60,519 nt of DNA from Flavimaricola sp. (lineage in GTDB: Bacteria; Pseudomonadota; Alphaproteobacteria; Rhodobacterales; Rhodobacteraceae). A program made the position numbers and the translations under genes. The notes beneath the pieces were generated by a model that ran no database searches, was not told the DNA's origin, and saw nothing but the letters and a program-made list of their open reading frames with translations. The stretch spans positions 73,491 through 134,009 of the forward strand of contig JAHDDU010000004.1 of the NCBI GenBank assembly GCA_020629175.1, given 5' to 3'. The number at the start of each line of letters is the position of its first letter. Position 1 is the stretch's first letter. Positions 18,960 to 27,985 of this stretch are shown one piece after another.

Positions 18960-20138
18960 ATGAACGGAGCGGATACCGCTTGGATTATCGTAGCAACAGC
19001 ACTGGTGCTGTTCATGACATTGCCGGGGCTGGCGCTTTTCTATGGCGGCCTTGTGCGCGGGCGCAACGTGCTCAGCGTTTTCATGCATTGCTATGCCATC
19101 GCCTGTTTGATGAGCGTGTTGTGGTTCGCTCTGGGCTACTCAATCGCGTTTGGCGGCGGAACGTCGGGCTATTGGGGCGGCCTGGACAAGATGTTCCTCT
19201 CTGGCATTGATGCCACGACATTGGCAGGCACCCTGCCCGAGGTCTTGTTCTTTGCGTTCCAGATGACCTTTGCGATCATCACACCCGCACTGATCGTTGG
19301 TGCCTATGTTGAGCGGATTGGCTTTGGCTTCGTGCTCCTTTTCTCATCTCTGTGGATGCTGCTGTGCTATGCGCCTGTGGTTCACTGGGTCTGGGGCGGC
19401 GGCATGCTCGCCAACGGGATGATCTTCGAAGAGGCCGTGATGGATTTCGCGGGCGGTATTGTGGTGCACGAAACAGCGGGCCTCGCAGCCCTCATCCTCG
19501 CCATCTTCCTCGGCTCTCGCAAAGACGCCACAAAGCCTCCGCACAATCCAGGTATGGTGATGATTGGTGCGGCGATGTTGTGGGTCGGCTGGTTCGGCTT
19601 TAACGGTGGGTCGCAGCTTGCCGCTGATGGTGGTGCTGCGATGGCGCTGACCGTGACGCATTTGTCTGCGGCAGCCGCCTCGCTGACATGGGCTCTTTGG
19701 GAAAAGATCAAGTTCGGGAAAGCATCGCTCGTTGGCCTTGTCACAGGTACGATTGCTGGCCTTGCCTCAATTACGCCGGCCTCCGGCTTTGTTGGCCCCG
19801 TCCAGGCGCTGATCATTGGTGGTGTTGCGGGCATCCTGTGTCAGGAAGCTGTGAACCTGATCCGCAACAAGCTGAGCATTGATGACACGCTGGATGTGTT
19901 CGCAGTGCACGGCGTCGGCGGCATCTTTGGGACGATCATGATCGCAGTGTTTGGCCTTGGGTCATGGGCGTCACAGCTGGGATCGCTCGTGATCGTGGGC
20001 GTGTTCACGACGGTCGTCACTGTGGCTTTGATCTTTGTCTGCCGTGCGATCACGCCGCTGCGGGTGGATGCCGAAACAGAGAGCCTCGGCCTCGACCTCA
20101 CCGTGCATGGTGAACGGGCGTATGAGCTGAATTCCTAA
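18960..20138 (+). CDS. amtB: Ammonium transporter Amt
   Basis: 392 residues from ATG 18960, chosen because GGAGGGG lies just before it; an ATG 12 bases upstream overlaps that site. There are about eleven membrane segments. The twin pore histidines are H170 (VVHETAGLAAL) and H317 (DVFAVHGVGGIFGT), and NGGSQLAADG and the DDTLDVF signature are present. It moves ammonium across the inner membrane under nitrogen limitation. In many proteobacteria amtB follows glnK; no PII gene is here. It is preceded by 144 bases with no coding region. Confidence 0.95.
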   Translation: MNGADTAWIIVATALVLFMTLPGLALFYGGLVRGRNVLSVFMHCYAIACLMSVLWFALGYSIAFGGGTSGYWGGLDKMFLSGIDATTLAGTLPEVLFFAFQMTFAIITPALIVGAYVERIGFGFVLLFSSLWMLLCYAPVVHWVWGGGMLANGMIFEEAVMDFAGGIVVHETAGLAALILAIFLGSRKDATKPPHNPGMVMIGAAMLWVGWFGFNGGSQLAADGGAAMALTVTHLSAAAASLTWALWEKIKFGKASLVGLVTGTIAGLASITPASGFVGPVQALIIGGVAGILCQEAVNLIRNKLSIDDTLDVFAVHGVGGIFGTIMIAVFGLGSWASQLGSLVIVGVFTTVVTVALIFVCRAITPLRVDAETESLGLDLTVHGERAYELNS

Positions 20139-20145
20139 ATTGGTC

Positions 20146-20168
20146 GGGCGCCCTACCTGGGCGCCCTT
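20146..20168. terminator. Bidirectional hairpin between amtB and the START-domain gene
   Basis: GGGCGCCC at 20146-20153 and again at 20159-20166 flank a five-base loop. Each arm is itself a palindrome. The hairpin sits between two convergent stops and is followed by TT only. It is a plausible shared terminator. Confidence 0.6.
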
Positions 20169-20610
20169 ACCCGTAAAGCTCGGCCGCGCGGCGTTCAAAG
20201 GCGCGGACCACGCGCTGCATGGCCTCGTTAAAGAACATGCCAGCCGCGCCTTGCAGCAGACGGTTGCGAAACTCGAAATCCACGTCGAATGATACCTCGC
20301 ATCCGCCGTCGACGTCTTGGAAACGCCACGTACTTTCGAGATGACGAAACGGCCCGTCGATGTAAGCCGTATCGATCTGCTTTCGCTCGGGCCAGAGCGT
20401 GACCCGGCTGCCAAATTTCTCGCGGAACACTTTGAACGAGATCACAAGGTCCGCCATCATGATCTGATGATCACCCTGATCCTCGGTCGAGCGGATACGC
20501 GCAGCAGCCGTCCAAGGCAGAAATTTAGGGTAGTTCGCCACATCCGCCACGAGGTCATACATCTGTTGCGAACTATACGGCAAAACGCGCGTTTCGGAAT
20601 GGCTGGGCAT
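20167..20610 (-). CDS. Coq10/RatA-family START-domain protein (ubiquinone-binding)
   Basis: 147 residues of the polyketide-cyclase/START fold. The family binds ubiquinone or similar lipids and supports respiratory electron transport (Coq10) or, in the E. coli homologue RatA, was linked to ribosome assembly. Motifs seen are the start SETRVLPYSSQQMYDLVADVANYPKFLPW and the end region FNEAMQRVVRAFERRAAELYG, both typical. The gene is single, convergent with amtB and divergent from hpt by 151 bases. The quinone-binding role is the likelier one in an alphaproteobacterium, but this is inference. Confidence 0.85.
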   Translation of the reverse strand: MPSHSETRVLPYSSQQMYDLVADVANYPKFLPWTAAARIRSTEDQGDHQIMMADLVISFKVFREKFGSRVTLWPERKQIDTAYIDGPFRHLESTWRFQDVDGGCEVSFDVDFEFRNRLLQGAAGMFFNEAMQRVVRAFERRAAELYG

Positions 20611-20761
20611 AGGGTACTCGGTCTTTGGTCTGCCTCTCTATGTCAGCCGAAGATACGCATTTTCAAGGGGAAGGACGTTTTGCCGCGAAGGCGGGCGTCT
20701 TTTTCGATGACACTGCCAGCCTAGGATTGTACCAACGAGCGCAACTTGGAAGGACCCGTCA

Positions 20762-21307
20762 ATGAGCAGCCGCCCCTATGTGATCGATCAAATGATCTCG
20801 GCCAAATCCATCGCCGCGCGGATCGAAGAGCTGTGCCATGAAATTCATGATGAGTTTGAGGACACCGACAAGCTCGTCGTGGTGGGCCTTTTGCGCGGAA
20901 GCTTCGTTTTCATTGCCGATCTGGTGCGTGAGCTGGACTTGCCCGTCGAAGTGGATTTCCTTGAGGCGTCTTCTTACGGCGACGCGATGGAAAGCAGCCG
21001 GGAAGTTCGCATTTACAAGGACTTGCGTGGTAAGATTGAAGGGCGTGATGTACTGGTGGTGGAGGATATCGTCGACACCGGCCACACCTTGCACCATGTC
21101 ACACGGTTTTTGCAGGCACGAAATCCGGCCCGGATGAAAACCATCGCTTTGCTCGACAAGCCCTCTCGTCGTGAAGTGGATTTTTCTGCCGACTGGATCG
21201 GGTTCTCAATCCCCGACGAGTTTGTCGTGGGCTACGGCATCGACTACGCCCAACGCAACCGCAACCTTGCCTATATCGGCAAGGTGCGGTTCACGGATGC
21301 AGACTAA
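20762..21307 (+). CDS. hpt: Hypoxanthine phosphoribosyltransferase
   Basis: 181 residues. It converts hypoxanthine (and often guanine) with PRPP to IMP or GMP in purine salvage. The PRPP-binding signature [13 protein letters not shown] is near residues 97-109. [13 protein letters not shown] near the N-terminus and [20 protein letters not shown] near the C-terminus are class hallmarks. GGAAGGACC precedes the ATG. Its stop shares four bases with the convergent lipoprotein gene. A hairpin followed by five T residues lies in its leader (20674-20703). Confidence 0.94.
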   Translation: MSSRPYVIDQMISAKSIAARIEELCHEIHDEFEDTDKLVVVGLLRGSFVFIADLVRELDLPVEVDFLEASSYGDAMESSREVRIYKDLRGKIEGRDVLVVEDIVDTGHTLHHVTRFLQARNPARMKTIALLDKPSRREVDFSADWIGFSIPDEFVVGYGIDYAQRNRNLAYIGKVRFTDAD

Positions 21308-22047
21308 CCCGCCGGGCCAATGCTGATGTCGAGCGGTGGTGTGGCCTGAATATTGTCCACGATGATTGCGCCCGTACCGCCATCTCCGGCGGGCGCAACA
21401 GTCAGGATCAATCTGTTCAGTTGTCTGGAGGGCGCATAGGCGCCGCTATGGGTGACCTCTCCTCCAGCAAACCGGACGGTTGCGGTGAACGTTTGCGTTG
21501 CGGGCTCGACCGTCATCCGGAGCTGATAGGCGCCGGTTCCGATCGCGGCAGGCAAAGTGATGGCATCTTCTGCATCCGGCGTCACAGTCACTTGTGTCGG
21601 GCTGACGGTGACAAGGCCGAAGAATTGGAGGTTGTTTTGCATTAGTGTAAAACTGGCGCTCGTTCCTGCGAGAAATCCATCGAGGGTGACGCTGTGGCGT
21701 TCAGAGCGGCTTTGGAACGGGATCTGCTCTGACAAGAACCATGCTCCGCTGGTCCCTTGAACTGAGGCAGGGATCATGAAGGATTTGGTGTTCTCGGCAT
21801 TGATAGCAGCTTCAAGATCGCCGCTCCCCAGAGCAAAATTCGGCGCTCCGACAACTTGTGCGCCCGTCAAAGACTGGGCGTTTGGAATGAAAATGATCTC
21901 GTCATTCGGAGACCCTGCCGGAGATGTGTCTGGCAATGCCCCGACTGTGTCATCTTCAAAGTTTGCAAACAGGATTGCGTCTGGTCTTTGACAAGCAGAC
22001 AGAGTGATGGTGGCCGCAAGGCATGCGGCAAAAGAAATGCGGTTCAT
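21304..22047 (-). CDS. Predicted lipoprotein of unknown function
   Basis: 247 residues from ATG 22047 with AGGGG eight bases upstream; longer readings in frame lack a ribosome site. The signal sequence ends in a lipobox, LSAC, with C19 as the lipid-modified residue, so the protein is predicted to be anchored in the envelope. The rest looks like a beta-rich concanavalin-like domain, with alternating hydrophobic residues and few charged helices ([17 protein letters not shown] at the start). I do not recognise a family. It is a single gene between hpt (convergent) and a small membrane protein gene (divergent). Confidence 0.75.
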   Translation of the reverse strand: MNRISFAACLAATITLSACQRPDAILFANFEDDTVGALPDTSPAGSPNDEIIFIPNAQSLTGAQVVGAPNFALGSGDLEAAINAENTKSFMIPASVQGTSGAWFLSEQIPFQSRSERHSVTLDGFLAGTSASFTLMQNNLQFFGLVTVSPTQVTVTPDAEDAITLPAAIGTGAYQLRMTVEPATQTFTATVRFAGGEVTHSGAYAPSRQLNRLILTVAPAGDGGTGAIIVDNIQATPPLDISIGPAG

Positions 22048-22151
22048 AAAAACACCCCTAAAAAGAATGTGGAGATGTTTGCAGGTGGTATATTGACGAT
22101 CAAGACAGGTTTCCCTGACCTGCACGAAAACAGGCAAAATGGAGTGCCGCA

Positions 22152-22331
22152 ATGAATTGGTTGGTCCGTGCCGCGCGTTGGGCTCGAAATCCACCGTCCT
22201 TGCGCAAGGTCATCGCCTTTGCGATCGTGCTGGGCGTTTGCCTTGCGATCGTCGGGTTGGAAAGGCTTGGCGTTTGGCCGGAATGGGCCACCACGGACAG
22301 GATGCCCCGTCCGCGGATGTGGGGCTTTTAG
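22152..22331 (+). CDS. Small conserved-looking single-pass membrane protein, 59 aa
   Basis: Translates as a 59-residue protein with a basic, tryptophan-containing N-terminus ([15 protein letters not shown]), one membrane segment (about 20-37, [17 protein letters not shown]), then a short GVWPEW-containing tail rich in Pro and Arg. The positive-inside rule would place the N-terminus in the cytoplasm. Similar short proteins next to lipA are familiar to me from other Rhodobacterales, but I cannot name a function. The stop shares four bases with the lipA stop (TTAG), which argues for a real gene end. The ATG is preceded by GGAGTGCCGCA. Confidence 0.65.
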   Translation: MNWLVRAARWARNPPSLRKVIAFAIVLGVCLAIVGLERLGVWPEWATTDRMPRPRMWGF

Positions 22332-23287
22332 GCGAGGCCGAGTTTGGCGTTCCGCGCGGTCCGCAGCTTGGCGAAGTCGTCGCCCGCGTGGTAGCTCGAC
22401 CGCGTCAGCGGCGTGGCCGAGACCATCAGGAATCCTTTGCCGTAAGCCGCTTTTTCGTACCCGGCAAATTCCTCGGGTGTCACAAAACGGTCCACCGCGT
22501 GGTGTTTGGGCGTGGGCTGCAGGTACTGACCAATCGTCAGAAAATCGATGTCCGCCGCGCGCATGTCGTCCATCACCGCGTGCACGGCCTGACGATCCTC
22601 ACCCAGTCCGACCATGATGCCCGATTTGGTGAACATTGATGGGTCCAGCTCTTTTACCCGCTGCAAAAGTCGCAACGAATGGAAGTATCGCGCCCCAGGA
22701 CGGACTTCGGGGTAAAGGCCTGGCACCGTCTCAAGGTTGTGGTTGAACACATCGGGTTTGGCCGCGACGACGATCTCCAGCGCCTCGGGTGCGCATTTGA
22801 TGAAATCCGGTGTCAAAATCTCAATGGTTGTGGAGGGCGCCTGCTTGCGGATCGCGCGGATGGTCTGCGCAAAATGCTCGGCCCCGCCATCCTCTACATC
22901 ATCGCGGTCCACAGAGGTGATGACCACATGGTTCAGGCCCAGCTTCTTGACCGCATCGGCCACGCGCCCGGGTTCGAAAACGTCGAGCGCCTCAGGCGGT
23001 TTGCCGGTTGCGATGTTGCAGAAGGTGCAGGCCCGCGTGCAAACCTCCCCCATGATCATCATGGTCGCGTGCCCTTGGGACCAGCATTCGCCCACGTTCG
23101 GGCAACCGGCTTCTTCACAGACAGTGACCAGCTTGTGCTCGCGCATAATATCGCGTGTGGCTTTGTAGCCCTCGGAGGTTGGCGCTTTGACCCGGATCCA
23201 ATCCGGTTTTTTGGGCTGGGCGTTGTCAGGGCGTCGCGCCTTTTCTGGGTGGCGCTGCGCAGGAATTTTCAGGTCTCGGGTGGCCAT
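22328..23287 (-). CDS. lipA: Lipoyl synthase
   Basis: 319 residues from ATG 23287, which has GAGG six bases upstream; an ATG four codons earlier is possible. LipA is a radical-SAM enzyme that inserts two sulfurs into protein-bound octanoyl groups. The auxiliary cluster cysteines are C57, C62 and C68 ([12 protein letters not shown]), and the radical-SAM cysteines are C83, C87 and C90 (CTRACTFC). The C-terminal RSSYHA motif that supplies the Ser ligand is present. The gene is monocistronic here. Confidence 0.97.
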   Translation of the reverse strand: MATRDLKIPAQRHPEKARRPDNAQPKKPDWIRVKAPTSEGYKATRDIMREHKLVTVCEEAGCPNVGECWSQGHATMMIMGEVCTRACTFCNIATGKPPEALDVFEPGRVADAVKKLGLNHVVITSVDRDDVEDGGAEHFAQTIRAIRKQAPSTTIEILTPDFIKCAPEALEIVVAAKPDVFNHNLETVPGLYPEVRPGARYFHSLRLLQRVKELDPSMFTKSGIMVGLGEDRQAVHAVMDDMRAADIDFLTIGQYLQPTPKHHAVDRFVTPEEFAGYEKAAYGKGFLMVSATPLTRSSYHAGDDFAKLRTARNAKLGLA

Positions 23288-23470
23288 GAACCGCCTCATC
23301 TTTTGTGTTGCCTTAGATGTAGGGGTCCTACCCGCTCATGTCTAACGACAATTCGCGCGGCATGGCGGTGTTGAACCGTGCGCATAGCAACCAGCGCTTG
23401 GTTTGAAGTCCGACCCGCGCTAGAGAACGGGCGTGTGACGAAAGGGTTTGTTGTGCCAGCACCAGAAGAT

Positions 23471-23953
23471 ATGAACGTGTCCGCGACCGAACCGGATTGG
23501 AGCCGTGAGGTGCCGACCAAACGGTATGACCCGCCCAAACGCCTGCTGCGGTGCATTCGCAAGTACCAAAGCGCCGGGCCGATTGCGCGGCGCTATTGGG
23601 TGTTGTCGCATCGGTTTTGGAGTGTTGTTACCGGAGCCGACATTCCGCTCACCTGCCAGATCGGTGGGGGGCTGCGCATTCCACATCCAAACGGCATCGT
23701 TTTTCACTCGGACACTGTGGTTGGTCCAAACTGCACGATCATGCAGCAGGTCACCCTTGGCACCGACCGGACCGGCCGCGCGCCGCAGGTAGGCGGCCAC
23801 GTCGATATTGGGGCGGGCGCGAAGATCATTGGCGGCATTACCCTGGGTGATCATGCGCAGGTTGGCGCAAATGCCGTAGTCACCAAAGATGTGCCCGCAG
23901 GCAAAGTCGCCGTTGGCATTCCGGCGACCCTGCGCGACGCCCGCCCGCTTTAG
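23471..23953 (+). CDS. Serine acetyltransferase-like hexapeptide-repeat protein
   Basis: 160 residues from ATG 23471. GTG codons further upstream in the same frame (from 23378) could extend it by up to 31 residues. After a short helical region (YDPPKRLLRCIRKYQ) there is a left-handed beta-helix of hexapeptide repeats: PLTCQIGGGLRIPHPNGIVF, VVGPNCTIMQQVTLG, VDIGAGAKIIGGITLG, VGANAVVTKDVPAGKVAVGIPA. It most resembles CysE-type serine O-acetyltransferases, which make O-acetylserine for cysteine synthesis. It is shorter than housekeeping CysE and could instead acetylate a sugar or other small acceptor. The stop overlaps the next gene by four bases. Confidence 0.75.
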   Translation: MNVSATEPDWSREVPTKRYDPPKRLLRCIRKYQSAGPIARRYWVLSHRFWSVVTGADIPLTCQIGGGLRIPHPNGIVFHSDTVVGPNCTIMQQVTLGTDRTGRAPQVGGHVDIGAGAKIIGGITLGDHAQVGANAVVTKDVPAGKVAVGIPATLRDARPL

Positions 23954-25038
23954 CCAATTTTCGGCGCCAGGGCCCCTCCTGTCCGTTCGTAATGCTTTTG
24001 CAGCCGTTGCAGCGCGATCCGCAGCACGATCTTCCCAGACCGGGCGGACCACCCCATCTCGCGCTCCAGCGTTTCCATTCCCTCCAGCATGCAGCAAGTC
24101 CGCAAGGCGACATCGCCAAGGCCCGCGCCCAGATCCAGGAGAGCGTCGTAGACGCGGCGCTTAGCGGATCCTTCCGGTGCCAATTCAGGTTCGGGTTGGG
24201 CGTCTTCGATCCGTTGCAGTATACTTGACCAGTCGGCGGGCTTCATCCCTTCGATCTGACAGACCTCATAGTCCTCACGCAACCGCTCGCCCGCAACGGC
24301 AAGGTCGCGGCTCAGGAACGCTTTGCCATTGCGCCCGCGCCTCCGAGATAAACCCGCAAGCGGGCTCTCGGGCAAGGCGGCACTGACCCTAAGCAGTGGA
24401 TCGCGATCGCCCTGCTCAAACCGCGCGGCATCCTCGGCGAAACCTACGGCCAGATTCTCGGCCTCCGCCACAAAGTCCTTCAAGGCTGATCGACCGGTGC
24501 CCGTGATGTGATACCGGCAAATTCGGGCCGTCCCGTCCTGACACTGGATCCAGTCCTTGAGTGCCATGGCCTGTGCGGTCGCACTGTCCACCACGGCAAG
24601 GCGTATGGTGCTCCCGTCTTCGGCCTCTCGTACGACGACGCCCTTTTCCATATCCTTGGCAAAGGCGAGCAATGCACCCTGTTCAGCCATGCGTCGCAGA
24701 ACGCGCGCGGCCTCTTGCTGCAATTCACTCTCGGTGACGGCCAACGAAGTGATCAAGCCGTCCTGTGTCATTGCATTCATGTTGTTGTCCCCGTCATTGT
24801 CGGTGCATTCACCCCTCTCCATGATCCGAGACAAATCACGCAATGCAGCGTCGATCAGCGGATCATCCCGTCGGGTCTCATAACGGCGCACCTGTCGTAA
24901 AATCGTTGAGGCATGGACGCCTGCCAAACGTGCCAAGGCGCGGATCGACAGCTGCGCACTGGTGTGCGCGAGGTAGTGCTGGGCCGAGATCGGCACCCAA
25001 TCCGGCAGTGGCGGAATCGCACATATTTGTGCCCCCAT
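23950..25038 (-). CDS. DUF6456 domain protein with N-terminal helix-turn-helix
   Basis: 362 residues from ATG 25038, with GGAGGG upstream. An HTH-like segment lies near 25-50 (LSIRALARLAGVHASTILRQVRR). The C-terminal region (RLREDYEVCQIEGMK, LGAGLGDVALRTCCMLEGMETLEREMGWSARSGKIVLRIALQRL) matches DUF6456 as I know it from Rhodobacterales. The arrangement suggests a DNA-binding regulator, but no target is known to me. The gene is divergent from a DUF6477 gene across 242 bases that contain CtrA-like sites. The middle third looks weakly conserved and charged. Confidence 0.75.
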   Translation of the reverse strand: MGAQICAIPPLPDWVPISAQHYLAHTSAQLSIRALARLAGVHASTILRQVRRYETRRDDPLIDAALRDLSRIMERGECTDNDGDNNMNAMTQDGLITSLAVTESELQQEAARVLRRMAEQGALLAFAKDMEKGVVVREAEDGSTIRLAVVDSATAQAMALKDWIQCQDGTARICRYHITGTGRSALKDFVAEAENLAVGFAEDAARFEQGDRDPLLRVSAALPESPLAGLSRRRGRNGKAFLSRDLAVAGERLREDYEVCQIEGMKPADWSSILQRIEDAQPEPELAPEGSAKRRVYDALLDLGAGLGDVALRTCCMLEGMETLEREMGWSARSGKIVLRIALQRLQKHYERTGGALAPKIG

Positions 25039-25127
25039 AGACGTGTCCCTCCAGTCTGATGCAGGTCCTGACAATGTGTGAAATTGCCGAACGCATGAGA
25101 AGAAAAAGCAACCTAAGGATGTATTTC

Positions 25128-25143
25128 TTACCTGTTCGTTAAC
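25128..25143 (-). promoter_or_regulatory. CtrA-like binding site upstream of the DUF6456 gene
   Basis: TTACC-TGTTC-GTTAAC differs at one position from the palindromic alphaproteobacterial CtrA pattern TTAAC-N5-GTTAAC. It lies 90 bases before the DUF6456 ATG. A separate half-site TTAACCAT is at 25203-25210, closer to the DUF6477 gene. Confidence 0.4.
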
Positions 25144-25280
25144 GCGCCGGACGCCATAATCCATTTATTTACAAATTGTAGGCAAATCTGAACGAACCGT
25201 TCTTAACCATTGCAAAGTCCGCAACACATCTCTTGGTTGTGTCTAGATCGTCGCCAATCGCTTTTTTTGATGGGGACGCT

Positions 25281-25586
25281 ATGAAAGATATTTTGGGAAT
25301 GGTTGCCGATCTGAGTCGGCCGAAACTTTTGGTACAGGCCGCGCGGTTTGGTCTGGAGGATTATCGTCGCGACAGCCGCTTGCCCCGGCTTCTTCAACAA
25401 GAGCGGGTGCCCGGCCCGGGGGCCGCCACAATGGCGCTATTAGCACTCGAAGGTCGATTGAATGACGAACGGATCGCAAAGAGTGCGGAGTATTCCGTCG
25501 CGCGTCACGTCGATGTTCTCATCGCACTGATGGGCGAGACGCAACTCTTACGCGCCTCGTCCAAACAATTGCGCGCGATCACATAA
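25281..25586 (+). CDS. DUF6477 family protein
   Basis: 101 residues from ATG 25281 with GGGG five bases before. The sequence MKDILGMVADLSRPKLLVQAARFGLEDYRR followed by a basic stretch, and the C-terminal YSVARHVDVLIALMGETQLL, fit a small alpha-helical family, DUF6477, found in Rhodobacterales. There is no signal peptide or membrane segment. Function is unknown. It lies opposite the DUF6456 gene, and the two may share control; its stop is five bases from the stop of the convergent mttB-like gene. Confidence 0.75.
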   Translation: MKDILGMVADLSRPKLLVQAARFGLEDYRRDSRLPRLLQQERVPGPGAATMALLALEGRLNDERIAKSAEYSVARHVDVLIALMGETQLLRASSKQLRAIT

Positions 25587-25591
25587 AGCGG

Positions 25592-27148
25592 TCACATAAA
25601 GCTGTCGGGCTCAGCTGCCTTTTTTTCGGCCACATATGCATCCAGCGCTTCTTTGATTGCGGCATCCATCGCTGGCTGCTGGTAGGTATCGAGCATATGT
25701 TGGACACGGGCCGCGGCGAGGGTTTGCGTATCCCGCGCGCCCTCTTCGTCCCAGGTCTCAAACGGCTTGTAATCGAGCAGATCAGAGCGCCAGAACGCAT
25801 CTTTGAAATTCGCTTGCGTATGGGCGCAGCCGAGGTAGTGCCCGCCGGGACCCACCTCGCGGATGGCGTCCATTGCCTGCCCATTCTCAGACACGTCCAC
25901 GCCGCGGGCAAGGTGGTGCAGAATACCCAGCTGATCGGCATCCATCACGAACTTTTCAAACGAAGCGACAAGCCCGCCTTCGAGCCAGCCGCACGAGTGC
26001 AGCATGAAGTTCACGCCAGATAGCAGGCCCATGTTCAGGCTATTCGCGGTCTCATAGGCCGCCTGCGCGTCTGGGAGCTTGGATCCACAGAACGACCCGG
26101 CCGAACGATATGGCACGCCCAACCGACGGGCGAGTTGGCCCGCGCCATACGTGATGTGGGCAGCCTCTGGTGTCCCGAAGGTCGGTGCCCCAGAGTTCAT
26201 GTCAATCGAGGTCACAAAAGCGCCCATGATGACGGGTGCGCCCGGCCTGATGAGCTGGCTATATGCGATGCCTGCAAGCGTTTCGGCCAAGACTTGCGTT
26301 AACGTACCCGCAACAGACACTGGCGCCATAGCCCCGCCCACGATAAACGGCGAGATGATCGAAGCCTGATTGTTTTTGGCAAAGACCTCCAACGCGCCCA
26401 TCATGACGCTGTCAAACGTCAGAGGCGAGTTGATGTTGATGAGTGAGGTCATCACCGTGTTGTCACGCACAAAATCTTTGCCGAAAAGAATGCCCGACAT
26501 ATCGACAGAGTCTTGGGCCCGGCTCGGCTCAGTCACCGCGCCCATATAAGGCTTGTCCGACAGCGTCATATGCGCATGCAGCATATCAAGATGGCGCTTG
26601 TTGACGGCCACATCCGTGGGCTCGCAAACCGTGCCGCCCGAATGGTGCAGCCACTTGGACATATAGCCCAGCTTTACGAAATTGCGGAAATCCTCAATCG
26701 TTGCGTAGCGGCGGCCGCCGCTGGCAGAGCGGACAAAGGGCGGGCCGTAAACCGGCGCGAGCACGAGGTTCTTGCCACCGATTTCAACATTGCGCTCGGG
26801 ATTGCGCGCATGCTGGACAAAGCTGCTGGGCGCCGTTTGGCACAATTTGCGGGCCAGACCCCGCGGAATATGGACGCGCTCGCCACGAACATCTGCACCG
26901 GCCTCTTTCCAGCGCTCCAAGGCTTCGGGGCACTCGAGGAAATTGACACCTACCTCTTCAAGGATGATTTCGGCATTCTCTTCGATGATCTGCAACGCTT
27001 CTTCGGTCAGAACCTCAAAGTTGGGGATGTTGCGCTCGATGTACTTCGCGGTTTCAACGCTGATTGCCGTGCGCTCGGCCCGTCGCGCGGCACCTCCGCC
27101 ACCGCGGCCCCGCCGGGTTGGACGTGCTGTTTGTGCTGCTTCGGTCAT
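25592..27148 (-). CDS. Trimethylamine methyltransferase (MttB) family protein, non-pyrrolysine type
   Basis: 518 residues. MttB-family enzymes move a methyl group from a quaternary or tertiary amine to a corrinoid protein. The start is a Gly/Arg-rich tail (GRGGGGAARRAER). Then comes a TIM-barrel body with the family stretches LTEEALQIIEENAEIILEEVG near 47, YGPPFVRS, KWLHHSGG, and the C-terminal GPGGHYLGCAHTQANF. The frame is open without an internal TAG, so it is not the pyrrolysine enzyme of methanogens; glycine betaine or related substrates are known for such homologues. No corrinoid protein or activator gene is beside it. Confidence 0.88.
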   Translation of the reverse strand: MTEAAQTARPTRRGRGGGGAARRAERTAISVETAKYIERNIPNFEVLTEEALQIIEENAEIILEEVGVNFLECPEALERWKEAGADVRGERVHIPRGLARKLCQTAPSSFVQHARNPERNVEIGGKNLVLAPVYGPPFVRSASGGRRYATIEDFRNFVKLGYMSKWLHHSGGTVCEPTDVAVNKRHLDMLHAHMTLSDKPYMGAVTEPSRAQDSVDMSGILFGKDFVRDNTVMTSLININSPLTFDSVMMGALEVFAKNNQASIISPFIVGGAMAPVSVAGTLTQVLAETLAGIAYSQLIRPGAPVIMGAFVTSIDMNSGAPTFGTPEAAHITYGAGQLARRLGVPYRSAGSFCGSKLPDAQAAYETANSLNMGLLSGVNFMLHSCGWLEGGLVASFEKFVMDADQLGILHHLARGVDVSENGQAMDAIREVGPGGHYLGCAHTQANFKDAFWRSDLLDYKPFETWDEEGARDTQTLAAARVQHMLDTYQQPAMDAAIKEALDAYVAEKKAAEPDSFM

Positions 27149-27326
27149 GTTCAGTCCCTCGAATGTCCATCGATTGTCCCTCTTTGTATGACTTGCAAGG
27201 TGCGGGTAGTGCCCAGAATGCGGCTAATGCGTCCAAAAACCGACACTCCCTCTGTCTGAGGAACAATCGCTTGTTTTGAGAGTTAACCTTGATACGGTGG
27301 TGTCCGTATTTTGTGAGTACCTTAGT

Positions 27327-27947
27327 ATGATTTTGAGTCCCGATGCATCAATGATGCGATCTGTTTTCGTTGCGCTTTTGCCAACATCCCTCCTCGCAGT
27401 CTGTTTGTATGTCATACATCGTGCCGGCGGTGACGTTGTATACTTGGTCCGCGATCCCTCGGTCACCGAACACGGCGGCATCTGGGATGGGGCGGTGTCC
27501 AATTTGGGCGTTGCTTTGATGGCATTTGGCGCGATGACCATACTGATCCGGGCGTCTCAAAGGAAAGCTTTGGGGAGCTGTTCGATCGGCCTCGGCCTAT
27601 GGATGCTGCTCTTTGCGCTTGATGATGGGCTTCTCATTCATGAGATGTTGGGCCGGTTTGAGATTGTCATGCACGCCACTTACGCCGTGCTGCTTTTGGC
27701 GCTGCACCAATGCTTTGCCCGGAACATCGGGGTCCGTCTGGTTTGGCCTCTCGCGCTTGCGTTCATCGCGTTTGCCGCCTCATCGGTGTTGGACAATGTG
27801 ACAAGCTACATCCTCGGCCAGATGGGTTTGGAGCTTAGCACCACGATCAAGAGTGCAAGCGTCATAGTTGAGGATCTGGCAAAGTTTGCCGGGATCGTTC
27901 TGATGTGCGCGCTTGCGGTAGGAATAGCGCGACGCAAACGCGCTTAG
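27327..27947 (+). CDS. Membrane protein of unknown function
   Basis: 206 residues from ATG 27327; a TTG at 27276 and an ATG pair at 27351 are other possible starts, and none has a strong ribosome site. I count six hydrophobic segments: near residues 12-31, 54-74, 85-104, 111-126, 134-155 and 185-200. Charged motifs face the membrane (LFALDDGLLIHE, VEDLAKFAGI). I do not recognise the family. It is divergent from the mttB-like gene (about 178 bases) and 38 bases upstream of guaA on the same strand. Confidence 0.65.
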   Translation: MILSPDASMMRSVFVALLPTSLLAVCLYVIHRAGGDVVYLVRDPSVTEHGGIWDGAVSNLGVALMAFGAMTILIRASQRKALGSCSIGLGLWMLLFALDDGLLIHEMLGRFEIVMHATYAVLLLALHQCFARNIGVRLVWPLALAFIAFAASSVLDNVTSYILGQMGLELSTTIKSASVIVEDLAKFAGIVLMCALAVGIARRKRA

Positions 27948-27985
27948 ACCTTGCACCGCTTGGGGCCTGCGTCTAATCAGCGGCC

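Noticed and set aside
25592-27148. A pyrrolysine-type MttB
   Set aside because: The frame contains no in-frame TAG over 518 codons.
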